A DNA stretch of 64,000 bases, from the NCBI GenBank assembly GCA_025531455.1, contig JAMYHL010000056.1, positions 62,001 through 126,000 on the forward strand. Reading direction: 5' to 3'. Origin of the DNA: Apiotrichum sp. Y4204. Its lineage: Eukaryota; Basidiomycota; Tremellomycetes; Trichosporonales; Trichosporonaceae. The notes below the pieces were generated by a model, which saw only the letters and a list, made by a program, of their open reading frames with translations, made no database searches and was not told the DNA's origin. Each line of letters starts with the position of its first letter. Position 1 is the first letter of the stretch. The position numbers and the translations under genes are program-made. This document shows, in pieces, positions 23,044 through 34,675 of this stretch.

Positions 23044-24825
23044 ATGGCGGAAGACCGGTCAGAGCATCATGAAGTCCCAAAATCAGGCCAGCGTTTCCTG
23101 TATGCCAAAACGCGCCAGCCGATAACAGTGCGGCATATCGAACATCCCGAGCCCTGCGGCGACAACCAAACGTGCATCGGGGTCGAGTTCGACGACGCGC
23201 GCGCCGCCCCAGCTCCGAAGGTCAGCAGTTGGTGGGTGTCTCAGCCAGGCGCAGGACACTACATCCGGTGGGAGCCGGGAAAGACGCCCTTCCTACCCGG
23301 GATCACGCTCGTCGAGGCGCTGGAAGAACGCTACGGCCCATTGGAGGAGGAGACGGTGCCGCGACCACAGACTGCGGCCCCAGAGTCGGTCGTACTGGGC
23401 AGCTCTAATGCGGCGATTGTCGTCGAGGCGCCGGGCATGGAGGCCGTGCGCCGGCGCATGGCGCGGCTCGAGCGCAGGCGCGAAATCGGATTTGATGGCG
23501 AATGGGTTGCGCGCCTCGGGGGCACGGAACGGCAGCGCGAACTGTTCAAGCAGCGTCTAAAAGGTGGGTTTGTTGGCAGGGGAGGGGCTAATGGCAGGTG
23601 TGCGCGTGCTCGACCTGTCCCGGAATCTTGTTGAGACCTGGGGCGACATGGCGGAAATTGTCGAACACCTACCAGGGCTGACCACGCTGATTATCAAGTG
23701 CGTAGTATGGGACTGAGCGAGCTGACAAAAGCCGATCGCGTATCACACCGATTAACCAGAATGAGGCGGAAGAGTTTGCGGAGAAGTACCGCAATGCATT
23801 CCAGAATATTACAGATCTGCATATGGGCTCTGGGGTCGAGCGATGGGACGAAGTGGGTCGATTTCTCGTTGGGTGACTGACATTCAGATCATTCAAATGT
23901 GTAAAATGTTTCCAAACCTCAAGACGCTCGATCTGCACAACGACATACGTCTCGACTCCCTCGGCCCGACTCACGGTGTGCTGGACGGACTGACAAGCCT
24001 GAACCTCGACAACAGCCCATTAGACAACTGGGAGGAGCTCTCGGCGCATCTGACCCAGCTGCCAAAGCTCGAATCCCTCTCTCTCGCGGGGACGCCACTC
24101 AGACCCAAACCCATTCCCAGTCTGCACGGCGCGTCCTTCCCTGCCCTCCGCCGTCTCTCCCTGGAAGGCACGCGAATTGAGCGCTATCGCTGGCGAGACA
24201 TTGACCATCTCGCGGACTGGGTCCCGCTGTTGGAGAATCTCCGCATTTCGTGCGATGTGGATGGGGGCGGGGATGCCACGCCCGAGTTCAACGCCCTCTT
24301 CATGAGCGGGCAGCCGAGAGTCGACCGGCCGTTTGTCATTGCCAAACTGCGGAATCTGACCATGCTGAATGGCACACCGGTGGGTATTGGCGAGACGACC
24401 CCACTGACGAGCAGGTTTCGGCCGCAGAACGCACGGACGCAGAGCTGTACTACCTCCGCTGCGTGAACAATCTTGGGCTCGCACACCCGGCCGCCTCGTG
24501 GGGTCGATTCGAGGAGCTGGTTGAGCTACACGGTCCGGCACAGAAGGACGCGCCTCGCCAGACGACTCTCAAATCGCGCCTCATCTCGCTCAACGTCATT
24601 CCCCCGTCCGGCCTCTCCTTCAAGATCGGGATCCTTCCGTCCGCACCGGTCAGCCTGCTGCAGAAGAAGATTGCCAGGAAGCTCAACACCCCGTGCGTCT
24701 CCGTGTGGACCGCCCGCAAACATGAGGCTGTTGACGGGGTCTGGGAGCCTGTTGAAGAGCTCGAGGACGGTCGCGAGGTCGAGAGGTATGCAACTGACGG
24801 CGACACAGTTGTCGTTGTTCTATAG
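23044..24825 (+). CDS. TBCE: tubulin-folding cofactor E
   Basis: Exons 23044-23563, 23598-23704, 23760-23852, 23888-24379 and 24415-24825 give 540 residues, close to human TBCE (527). Cofactor E captures alpha-tubulin and, with cofactors C and D, releases assembly-competent tubulin dimers in the cytosol. The order of domains supports this: an N-terminal CAP-Gly-like region (residues about 12-90, including CIGVEFDD), leucine-rich repeats (about 175-375, for example VRVLDLSRNLVETW and FPNLKTLDLHNDI), then a C-terminal ubiquitin-like domain (about 450-540). The donor of intron 2 is uncertain by one codon: GTATGG at 23705 and GTAGTA at 23702 both keep frame. Three introns are 34-35 nt. The gene converges on the phosphatase gene. 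Confidence 0.9.
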
Positions 24826-25060
24826 GAGATGCGTCCTCCGTAGGTCCAGAGTTGAGGACAGAGGACTAGAGGCTGGAGTGCTGCCATTGCTCGGCTTTCT
24901 CGTCGTCCAGTCCAAGAAACTAAGCTTTCATTCATACTACTTATAATTGAAAGTATTCTACCCGTAAATTTACCAACTTGCTGAACGAGGCATCGACTGC
25001 CTCCTTTTAATCACTGACGCCGCAATGTCCTTTATAATTACCTAGCCGGGACACTCCCAT

Positions 25061-27183
25061 CTACTTCTTGTACTTGGCAGTGACGTTCTTGTGGTGGCCG
25101 AGGCCGAGGGCGTCAGCGACACGGAAGGCAATGTCGACGTTGTTCATGACACCGCGGAAGAGCTCGTGGCCGGGGCCCCAGGCGTAGATGGGGACGTCGA
25201 CAAGCGAGTGCACGCCCAAGCTGTCGGAGGGGGCCAGGTTGCCCGTCATGGCAAAGCCGTCGGGGTTGTCCTCGGGGTTGAAGAAGTAGCCGTCCTCGCC
25301 CTTCTTCTTGGCGGCCGGGATGCGCTCGTGGTACGAGTTGATCGCAAAGTCCTCGCGCTTGTCGGGGAAAGCAGCATAGCCGTGCGCGAGGGTGTAACGC
25401 GGGTCCCAAGTTACGGGGAAGCCGGGGCCGTGGGTGCCGTTGTGAATCTGGTGAGTGCTGGGGTTGACGTCCTTGGGGACAACGTAGGCGGACAGACCCG
25501 ACTCGGCGTAAACGCCGACAGCCTCACGCTTTGCGCGGTCCGTCTTCTGCTCCTTGAGGAACTTGGTGTCGGCCGAGCCGTAGACGTCGAAACCGTGGCC
25601 GTGGTCAGCAGTGACGACGATGAGGGTGTCGTCGAGCTCGCCAATCTTCTCGAGGTGCTCAAGAGTCGCGCGCAGGGTGTCGTCAAGCTCGAGAAGGTCG
25701 CCGAGCGCGCGGTCGACATCCTGGCCGTGCATCTGCTTGTCGATCAGGGCAGCCTCGCTCATAAGGGACCATCCGGTGCCACGCTTCTTGGCACGGGCGG
25801 AGAGAATGTCGATAGCCTTAATGGTCATGTCCTTGAGACCGGGCTGGTCGTGCGCGCCCTTGGTGCCGTCGGGCTGGATGGCAAAGTCAAGGGTGTCAGG
25901 GTAAATGTTCACGTCGAGCCAGGTCGAGAGGTTGCCGCGGGTGAAGATGGCAAGCGCGCGGTCCTGGCAGTTGAAGGCGTTCAGCTGAGTCTTGGTGTAG
26001 CCGACCTGGTAGCCCTGCTTGGCCCAGCGGTCGAACTGCGAAACGTTGCCGTTGGCGGCCGAGGGGATGAAGTGCTCCGCACCACCGCCGAAGAGGACGT
26101 CAGGGCCCTGCCAGGGGAACCACGAGTAGTTGGCGGTGACACCGGTGAGGAACTGCTCAATGATGGCGTGCGACTGGGAGCGCTGCGAAGTGTGGGTGAC
26201 GACGGCAGCAGGAGTGGCGTCGGAGATGAAGGCCTTGGAGACGATGCCGACCTGGCCACCAGTGGTGCGGCGGAACATCTCGAAGATGGTCTCGACCTTG
26301 GGGTCGCCGAACGGCTTGCCGGTCGAGTCGGTGTACGCGTTGAGGCCGTTGACGGTCATCTTCTTGCTGGGAAGGTTAGCGGGATCTCTTGGCACATTGT
26401 GGTGGCGCATTGTTTCAAGTTACAAGGCCCGCTGGTGACTCACCCAGCGAAGAGGGCCGAAGCCGAGTTGGCCGAGTCGGTGATAAACGAGTCAAGCGAG
26501 TGGGTCATCTGGGCACCGTAGGCGGGGGCCTCGTCCATCTTCATCTTCGACTGGTAGCGGCCGTTGATGGTCTTGTGGGCGAGGAGACGGGCGGCGGAGA
26601 TCATCGAGGTGGCCATGCCGTCACCGACAAAGTAGATGAGGTTCTTGGCCTTGGCCTTTCCACGCTTGCGCTTGGGGATGGGGTTGACCTCCCAGATGGC
26701 GCGGGTCTTCTTGCCGTTGTTGTACTCGAGCACCACCTCGTACTTGCCCGGGTTGTGGAGCTGGACATTGCGGTACGACTTGGCGAGGACGTTGACGGGC
26801 GTCTTGGCACCCTTCTCCTTTGCGAACAGGTCCTCGTAGTAGGTAAAGTTGTAAGACTCGACTGCAATGTTAGTCCAGGAACGGTATCTCTACGCACCAG
26901 GAGGGTCCTGGAGCGAGAAGAAGTGGGTCACGTCCTGGAGGGGTGCACCGAGGCCGGCAATCTTGAGGGTGAAGTTGGGGTCGGGCTTGCCGTTGTTGTA
27001 AGCCTCGGAGCCGTTAACGGGCGCCTGAACCTCGACACGGATGTCGAACGTCTGGCCAGCGATGAAGTTGACCTGGTCGGGGGGGAACAGACATCCGAGG
27101 TCAGGGCACGCGGGGGTACGGCGGAAGGTCTGGGCCGAGGCCGTGCCCACGAGCGCGGCGAGGAGGAGAGGGACGGCGACCAT
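25061..27183 (-). CDS. secreted alkaline phosphatase
   Basis: Exons 27183-26898, 26861-26444 and 26366-25061 give 669 residues. A signal peptide (residues 1-18) predicts secretion. The phosphatase core starts with the metal-binding IYFVGDGM, followed by the nucleophile motif with S225 in TDSANSASA and the later VVTADHGHG. The enzyme hydrolyses phosphomonoesters to free phosphate. Residues 19-150 precede the core and look like a separate beta-rich domain, ending near a dibasic stretch (PKRKRGKAKAK) that a Kex2-type protease could cut. The C-terminus is basic, with no GPI signal. The gene is divergent from PHO89, which suggests a shared phosphate-starvation role; that is inference. Confidence 0.9.
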
Positions 27184-30100
27184 TCTTGCTTATCGTTTTG
27201 TGAGGACTTGCTGGTTACCTGATTGACCGATATCTAATCTAAAGAGTGTCGGTACGGCCTACTCAAAGAGTGATGATGACCTGACGGGTACACTCGTCGT
27301 CAGAGGCGTTTGAGGAATGCCAAGCTCAAGAGGTCAATGATAAGCTGGGGACGTACAACTCGTTCTTATCTTATACCCATCCAGCGACAGCGTCAAGATG
27401 GCCCACAACATCACTCCCGCCCATGTTGATGCGCAGGCATCTAGCGTGAACGTTAGTATTAGCGAACCGGAAACTCAAGCGCGATGAACGTGCCAAGAAC
27501 GTGCAGCCTATAGTCAAGGTCTCAAGTCCGCTTGCAGAAGCAGGATGTAACCATTCCTCGTAGCTTGCCGGAGCTGTCGATGCCCATATGTTCACTGTCA
27601 GGATACAGGGACACACAGGCCCAAATGAGAATTCAGTCGCCGTGCACGCTGCACGGTGTAGAAGGTACACCATGTACCCATGTCAGACTGTATCCCTTCT
27701 GTGGCCTGCTGTGCCCTCCTGTCACCGGTGACAACAGCAAGGGGCGGGATGAACCTTCCGCATCCAGCCATCGGCGGCCGCGTACCGGAAAGAAGCTTAT
27801 CGGATATGCGCCTTGAACATCGGTTACTGTCCCTCTGCTGGCGGTACGTCATGACATGGCATGGTACCACACGGCCTCTAGACCCAACAACGTGGGTTGA
27901 CAGAGTGCGAGCTGCCCGAGTTAGTTTCGGAATGAGCGAGGGTTTCTGGGAACGCTGATGTACATGTCATGTGGGCCTGCACTGTCGATCAATTGGTCAG
28001 AAGCGAGGTAGTTAGTACCTCTCGCACCAGTTTCCGGCCCCTGCTGACACGATCTACTTCCTTCGCTTCGAGATCTGCCCATCCATGGGTAGACTAACCC
28101 TGCCCATGAAGGCGGAGGTGAGGCCCTGGTTGATGACGGCCTGTTAATTCGAGGGGGTAACTGTGGATGTCGGATGGAACAAGGTGGTACCTAAGGTCCG
28201 GGGGATCAATGAGTTCAGTAGTGGACGACACAAGATGGCGGAGAGAGGGGCTGCAACGGCGGAAGGCATCAGGTGAAGACTTTGGAGTGGAGGCCGTGGC
28301 GCATGGCCGAGAGCATGCTGAGCGCAGTGAACAGACCAGAGTTCGGGCACTGATGCGCGGGCACGACGAGGGAGACCGCGGAACGCGCGGAAACCTCGGA
28401 AGGCATTCTTACGTCTGCCAGAGGCCAGATGTCAGAGGCCAGAAGAATGCCGCACTAGCCACTTTGAGTTGATGTCAACAATGAAGACACGTTCGTGGCA
28501 TTTGTGGCGCCAACAGCCACTCACGATCCAAAGTCATCCGAGCCCAGCCCATCGAATGCTGCTAAGGTTATGCTGAATGCTGATTCCAGTCATTCCGAAC
28601 CGAGCCCCACCAGCAGCCAGTGAGCAGGAGAAATGCATATGATGGACGAGTACGACGCCGCATACGCCGGTGAGCGCTACGCATGCAATGATGGCCCACC
28701 GATCTACGCCTGTAAAAACAGCACATGCCACACGGGATGAAAAAGATTACCCTGGCTGTGCGGTTGTTGGCGGTCCCAGCGGCAGTCTCATGTGATAGCA
28801 ACACATTTTGACGAGATAACGCACGTTTGTTATCTCTCCATTGCTCATCCAACTTTCCAAGCCTCCAAGGCACCAATCAACCAACAACATGCCGCGCCAT
28901 CCATCTCCTTCTTCTCTGCCCCTTCTCGTCTCCCCCCTCCAGATCTGAGGGCCTCGACTGGCCCCATGCTCCTGTGCGATGCTCACGCACTACTGCCCAG
29001 CGGATGCTGCAACTACTGACTTCGGATTTCTCGGCGGCCCAGAAACGTGGTCTCAGTTGGCGACAATTGACAAGTTATATCGCCTCCCATTCATCTCAGG
29101 CATGCCAACGAGCCAAGAGGCTCGGCTCCCACTGCTTGGCTGGAGCCAGAGCCGCCGTCGGAGTGATATGCGATAGAGTCTAGCCCGGCCGGCGATCTCA
29201 AGAGCGATCCGGATCATGAGCGAGACTGCGAGACTGCGATCTTGCTGATTGGGGGCGGTATGTCGGCCACGAGTTCCGAATGGCCATGACTTTGTGCTCC
29301 TCCGTGACAATTGACGGGGCGTGGAGCGTCCGACCGCAACCCCAATCCCTGAGACGCCTCCCATAGGTCTGCTGACATGAAGTGTAACGCGCGAGGTTAA
29401 CGGCAGACAATAGCACGCGCGCAGGGAACGGGGAAGATAGCGCGGGGGTCCCCCACATCAGCTGTACAACCTAAACGAATGATGTACGCGGCATGATGGT
29501 TGTTCGCCGTACAACTCCACAGACTAGGCAGGCGCTAACAGCTATGGCGAATTGATCGGCTCGCAGACTGATCTGAGACCGAATGAGACTGCCGCCTTCT
29601 CGTGCTTCTCGACGCGCCAGATCGCGCCAGATCGGCTCCAGTTCGGCCACTAAAGTCCTTGGCGTGCATAATGGCGTCTGAAGGCAGCCTACATACACCC
29701 CTACACCCCCTTCAGCTCTGACATGCGCTCAGGAACGCGCCGAAGCCACACGACTGGACAACAGCGATGTGATCAGGGCCGAGCTGGTCGCTTCAACATG
29801 TCCCACAATCATCCCACCCACTGCGACCGACCCCTTAACACCTGATCATCATCTGGGTCGCATGCTACACCTTTCAGACCGAGGTAGCCGATAAACTTCC
29901 GGGCGGCCCGAGTGTCCCACGCCATACACCTGTCCGCAATCAACGGTCAGTGCTCTGGCGTCGTATCCCGTATTAGAACCGCGCACTCTGGCCTGGAGCG
30001 CTGGTCTTGTGCCACTGACGAGCATGCCAAGACATTCGCGCAACGGCAGAGAAAGAGCTCGATTGCGGCAAGGCTTGGCATATAGAAACGTGCTCAGCAT

Positions 30101-30360
30101 AACATCTTGTGAGAGCAAGATTGTCTCACAGGAGTGGCATACTGGAACTATGTATGCAGCACGTTCGCAGTGAGGACGTGCATACGGGAGGGGGAAGCCA
30201 AGAAGCTGTCGAGACTCTGTGGCGCAAGGTCGTCGATTTCCGCTCCACTCACCTGGCACAGTGGTCGCCTGAGTAGTGATATCCCAGTCTGCTCATAAGG
30301 CAGCACCAGCTGGCGTTTCTCCCACCATTCGGCCAAGAAATCTACACACACACCACCACC
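27184..30360. other. 3.2-kb divergent region between alkaline phosphatase and PHO89
   Basis: This is the largest gene-free stretch in the window. No open frame in it has a recognisable product. By eye I count eight CACGTT hexamers (both orientations): 27487, 27498, 27889, 28488, 28822, 29044, 30087 and 30160. CACGTT is a known lower-affinity Pho4-type E-box in yeasts. I saw no CACGTG. Confidence 0.5.
27487..27503 (-). promoter_or_regulatory. paired CACGTT (Pho4-like) sites
   Basis: Two minus-strand CACGTT hexamers (27487-27492 and 27498-27503) lie 11 bp apart, about one helical turn, some 300 nt upstream of the alkaline phosphatase ATG. A role in phosphate control is inferred from the target gene. 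Confidence 0.35.
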
Positions 30361-32228
30361 ATGCCGACTCTACACGAGTACGACTACATCTTCGCCATCG
30401 GTCTGCTGTTCGCAGCGCTCGACGCCTACAACATTGGTGCAAACGATGTCGCCAAGTAAGTTTTGCTTGGTGGCGGCCACAGTCGTGTGTCGTGTGCAGT
30501 GTCTCACTGTGGCATGAGGACACGGAGTGTGGCACTCGCCGTCGTGATTCACTCTTCGAGAAGTTTCCTAATTATCGCAGCTCGTTCGCAACCTCGGTGT
30601 CGTCGCGCTCGCTGACCATGCGTCAGGCGGTCATGCTTGCCGCCGTCTGTGAATTCTTGGGAGCAGTGCTTGTCGGTGCCAAAGTCGCCGGCACCATCAA
30701 GAACGGTATCATTTCTCTCTCGGTTTTCAGGAACAATGCTGGTGTTGAGATGATGGCCTTTACTTGCGCGCTTGTTGCCTCGGCTACCTGGCTCATGATC
30801 GCCACCCGCAAGGCGTGGCCTGTCTCGACCACTTACTCCATCGTCTCGGCTCTTGCTGGTGTCGGTGTCGCGCTCGACGGCCCCAAGGCCGTCCAGTGGG
30901 GCTGGAACGGCGGCAAGGGTCTTGCCACCATCTTTGCTGGTTTTGGTATCGCCCCGGCCATCTCTGGTGGTTTCGGTGCCGTCGTCTACCTTATCACCAA
31001 GTACGTTGTCCTCAACCGCAAGGACTCCCTCAAGGCGGGCCTCATGTTCTCTCCTGTCTACTTCTTCACCGTCGTTTCCGTCCTCACCATGTCGATCGTG
31101 TACAAGGGTTCGCCCTCGCTCAAGCTCGACAAGCTTCCCGGCTCGACCATTGCCATTGCCATCACGATGACTGCCCTTGTTGTTTCCATTCTGGCCATGA
31201 TCTTCTGGCTCCCGTACGTCTACTGCAAGGTCGTCCGCAAGGACTACACTATCCGCTGGTACCACTTCTTCTTTGGCCCGCTTCTCTGGCGCCGTGAGGC
31301 TCCCCCTCCTCTCGATGACGGCTGTGGTGCCGGAGCCCACGTCGTCGACTACCGCGTCTACGGCCGCGACGACCAGAACCACAATGGCACTGCGCACACG
31401 ACCGACTCCACCACCAACACCGCTACCAACCGGTCCAACGGCGAGGTCGACATTGAGGGCAAGGAATACCCCAACTCGCCCGAGCTCGCTCCCACGCGTG
31501 ACGTTCCCCTCGCCCAGGTCGAGAAGAAGGAGACCCCCCAGATTGAGGGCCCCTGGATCCTCCCCCGCAACCTCTGGATCATCATCCGCTACAAGATCCC
31601 CGGCGTCCTCCTCCACGGTTCGTCGTTCGACGTCCACTCGGCGCAGATGGGTAGGGGCAAGGAGCTCGACCGCATCCACGAGATGCACGAGATCACCAAG
31701 CAATACGACAACGAGACCGAGCACCTCTACTCGTTCCTCCAGGTCCTCACTGCTTGCACCAACTCGTTTGCCCACGGTGCCAACGACACTGCCAACGCCG
31801 TTGGTCCCTTCTCCGCCATCTACTACATCTGGAAGAACGGACAGGTCACCCCGAAGAACACCCCCACCCCGACCTGGATCCTCGCCTTTGGTGCCGCCAT
31901 GCTGGTCATTGGTCTCGCCACCTACGGTTACAACATCATGATGACCCTTGGTAACCGCCTGACGCTCCACTCGCCGTCGCGTGGTTTCTCGATGGAGCTC
32001 GGCTCGGCTATCACCGTCCTTCTCGCCTCGCAGTACGGTATCCCTGTCTCGACCACCATGTGCATCACTGGCGCCACTGCCGGTGTCGGTATCGTCTCGG
32101 GTGGTTTCCGCGCGGTCAACTGGCGCGCGTTCGGCTGGATCGTCCTCGGATGGGTCCTCACCGTCCCTGTCGCCGGAACCGCCGCCGGCTGTCTCATGGG
32201 TCTCTTCATCAACGCACCCCACTGGTAA
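30361..32228 (+). CDS. PHO89: Na+/phosphate symporter Pho89 (PiT family)
   Basis: Exons 30361-30455 and 30581-32228 give 580 residues. The protein is a plasma-membrane high-affinity phosphate importer coupled to sodium. Both copies of the PiT signature are present: GANDVANSFATSV near residues 26-38, which spans the intron, and HGANDTANAVGPF near 440-452. Two hydrophobic halves flank a hydrophilic loop (about residues 270-410). That loop holds a charged Asn/Thr-rich stretch and may be a site of post-translational control. The intron is 125 nt. It is preceded by the CACGTT-rich region shared with alkaline phosphatase, suggesting induction in low phosphate. Confidence 0.95.
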
Positions 32229-33522
32229 AAAGGCGCTGGCGCGCTCACACTCATTTCCGTACCCTAATAGATATACAATCTTAATGACTTTCCCCTCTCC
32301 ACGACTTCTTGCTTTCGCTCTCCTTCTCTCTCTTGGCATTCAGGCCATATCCACTAATCAGAAATATCTTGTACTGTGGGCCATATCTGGCGGTTTTGGC
32401 ATGCAATCACTCAGATCGTGACATTTAAATGTTGGGCAATGGGGTGTAATGAGTACTAGTGGGGTGAAAGTCAGTACTGCCGCGAGCAACTGGCAGCACT
32501 GCGGCACTTCCCAAAGAAAGAAGCTTGGCGAGGAAACAGATGTGCAGAGACCCCCCCTGCAATGTTTGTTCTTTCTTTATCTGTTGTTTTTTTTTTTTTT
32601 TTTTTTTTTTTTTTTCACACTTTTTTACAAAACAAACGAAGATTGAGAACCCAGATGGGCGAGGCGAGCGGGAGTCTTAGGCTGGGGCGAGCTCGGTAAT
32701 AAGTTGTGGTCTATGTCCCTTATGCAATAGATTATCCGTTTAACATGATGTGGTGCGCATGGGTCAATGGTCGCTTGCTTAAAGGTGCCACAATGATTTT
32801 ACTACGCGGCGGAGTAGAAGGGCATTCAGCACCTACAAGGTACACAACTGATGTCCACAGGGCGGTTGCTTCGTCGCTGGTGGCTTGGACTTGGATATCT
32901 TATAATGGGACATTAGCTGAGTGGACGCTTGAACCTTCGGTCGCCAAACCCAACAGTTTATTCAGAAAGTCACTGGCCGTCCGGTAGCTCAGTGTTACAT
33001 GGAGCTCCTCGTTCGCCCCCGTGGATAAGTCCAGGCTGTTGGAGGAAATTGAGCTTTCTGGGAGATAGGACAGTAGTAGTTGAGGCTCACTGGAATAGAT
33101 ATTAGAAACGACAAAGCCAAAGCATTTACTCGCAAAGACCGAGCAGCTGGCGAAGACAAGCTCAGAGGTCAGCTCATCGTGACGGGCAAGCAAGTCTACA
33201 GACGGCCAACTCAGAGACCACCAGTCCTTGTCGTACACACAAAAGGCACTGCATACTCCTCGATGGACGTTCCTTCTCAAGAGGGCTCAACAATGCTGGC
33301 GGAGGTGCAGAGTGGATAGGTTGCTTCGGGAGACGGCGATCATCAACTGCCACTGTCCCAACCGCCACTAACCGCACACAAGCCAGACACGCTGACGTCA
33401 CGCGGCGACCTCCGCGCCCCCATCACTTGCATCAATCGCCACCAAAGGAGGGCCCATCAACACCCAAAATACACAGCTTCCACATCGCATTCCACACATA
33501 ACCATCTCCCCACCCATCAATC
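32229..33522. other. intergenic region with T29 tract
   Basis: It lies between PHO89 and the pyroglutamyl peptidase gene on the same strand. It is more AT-rich than its surroundings and holds an uninterrupted run of 29 T at 32587-32615. Short open frames on both strands have no recognisable product. Confidence 0.45.
32587..32615 (+). repeat. homopolymer T29
   Basis: Twenty-nine consecutive T residues, about 360 nt downstream of the PHO89 stop. The exact length is prone to sequencing error. Confidence 0.8.
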
Positions 33523-34263
33523 ATGATCCTGCTGACAGGCTTTGCCCCGTTTGGCGGGGACCCCGAGAACCCGTCTCGGCTGAGTGCGCGTCTCGCGGCG
33601 TCCATGCTCCTCGAAGCAGGCATCCCCGCGTCCTTCCTCGAGCTGCCCGTGGTCTTTGCCCGCGCGGGCCCCGCCGTCGTCGCGGAAATCGCCCGCCTCA
33701 ACGCAATCACGCCCCACGACCCCGTCTCGGTAGTCATCTGCGTCGGACTCGCGGGAAACCGCGCGGTTCTCTCCCTCGAGACGACGGCGGTCAACCTCCA
33801 AGACGCCAGGATCCCGGATAACGACGGCGATCAGCCGCGCGGCACGCCCGTCATTCCCGTTAAGCCGCGGCCGGGGGACAAGGTCATGCGCGCACAGGGC
33901 GCCATCCACGTCCCGGTGCCCACGCCTGCTGCGCCTACTGAGCCTGTCGCAAAGCCTGGCGCACAGGCCGAGCCCAACTCGAACCCCGCCGCGACACGTA
34001 CTGGCGCAGCAACACTTCCGTCGCGTCTCCCGATACCCGCGATCCGTGTGGCCATCGAGAAGGCCCACGTGCCCGTCGAGATCTCGGCCGATGCCGGGCT
34101 GTACGTTTGCAACGCTGTTTTCTACTACACGCTTCACGAGCTCGGCGAAGAGGTCAAGGTCGGGTTCGTACACGTTCCGCCGGACGCACGCGTGCCCATC
34201 GAGAAGCAGGCGTACGCGCTTGTGATTGCGGCAAAGACGGCGGCGGGGTATGATGACGAGTAG
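33523..34263 (+). CDS. pyroglutamyl-peptidase I (peptidase C15)
   Basis: This intronless gene encodes 246 residues; family members are usually about 215. The cytosolic enzyme removes N-terminal pyroglutamate from peptides. The N-terminal LLTGFAPFGGDPENPS is diagnostic. The catalytic triad can be placed at E86 (in LSLETTAVNLQDARIPDN), C196 (in GLYVCNAVFYYTLHE) and H217 (in VGFVHVP). A Pro/Ala-rich low-complexity insert (about residues 130-168) between E86 and C196 explains the extra length. It lacks stop codons and splice consensus, so I treat it as coding. The first ATG of the frame begins directly with the conserved MILLTGF. Confidence 0.92.
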   Translation: MILLTGFAPFGGDPENPSRLSARLAASMLLEAGIPASFLELPVVFARAGPAVVAEIARLNAITPHDPVSVVICVGLAGNRAVLSLETTAVNLQDARIPDNDGDQPRGTPVIPVKPRPGDKVMRAQGAIHVPVPTPAAPTEPVAKPGAQAEPNSNPAATRTGAATLPSRLPIPAIRVAIEKAHVPVEISADAGLYVCNAVFYYTLHELGEEVKVGFVHVPPDARVPIEKQAYALVIAAKTAAGYDDE

Positions 34264-34675
34264 GGCGAGTGGCGGTAGTCATCCTTTCTTTCCATACTCC
34301 TTCTGGTCCCTCGTTTCGGTCTCCAGTACTTTGGACATTCTCGAGACACCCCATGCATAGATGAACACGCAAGCATAGAGAGCAGACTGCACAATTACAT
34401 GCTAAATCGCCCTTGATCATACAGATATCGATATCGGCGCGAGCCGGACGGTCCGAATTAGAAACACGACAGCGCAGCACATTGCGGTAGGCATACGATC
34501 CATACTCGCACGGTGCGCAGGAGCCACAGCGCGGGCATCGCGCAGCCTCAAGACAGACAGTCCAGTCCCCGGGGCACGCTCTATCGCCCTCGGAGTCGGC
34601 ACGCTTAGATGCTGGGTGTGAGCGGGGAAGGTGGGGCCCAGAGGTGAAAGGAAAACCATACACCTCGGCCATTAC
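34264..34675. other. convergent intergenic region
   Basis: This is the 3' flank shared by the peptidase gene (+) and the eIF4E gene (-). Nothing further was recognised. Confidence 0.5.

Noticed and set aside
25091..26521. Open frame of 476 codons on the plus strand
   Set aside because: It is exactly antisense to the alkaline phosphatase gene. C-ending codons in GC-rich genes create long stop-free antisense frames, and the product is a Val/Gly-rich sequence without motifs.
30549..32339. Open frame of 596 codons on the minus strand
   Set aside because: It is antisense to PHO89 and has the Asp/Arg/Gly/Val-rich composition of a shadow frame, while PHO89 has full family signatures.
32900..33280. 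Open frame of 126 codons on the minus strand between PHO89 and the peptidase gene
   Set aside because: No motif, no strong codon bias and no convincing continuation by splicing.
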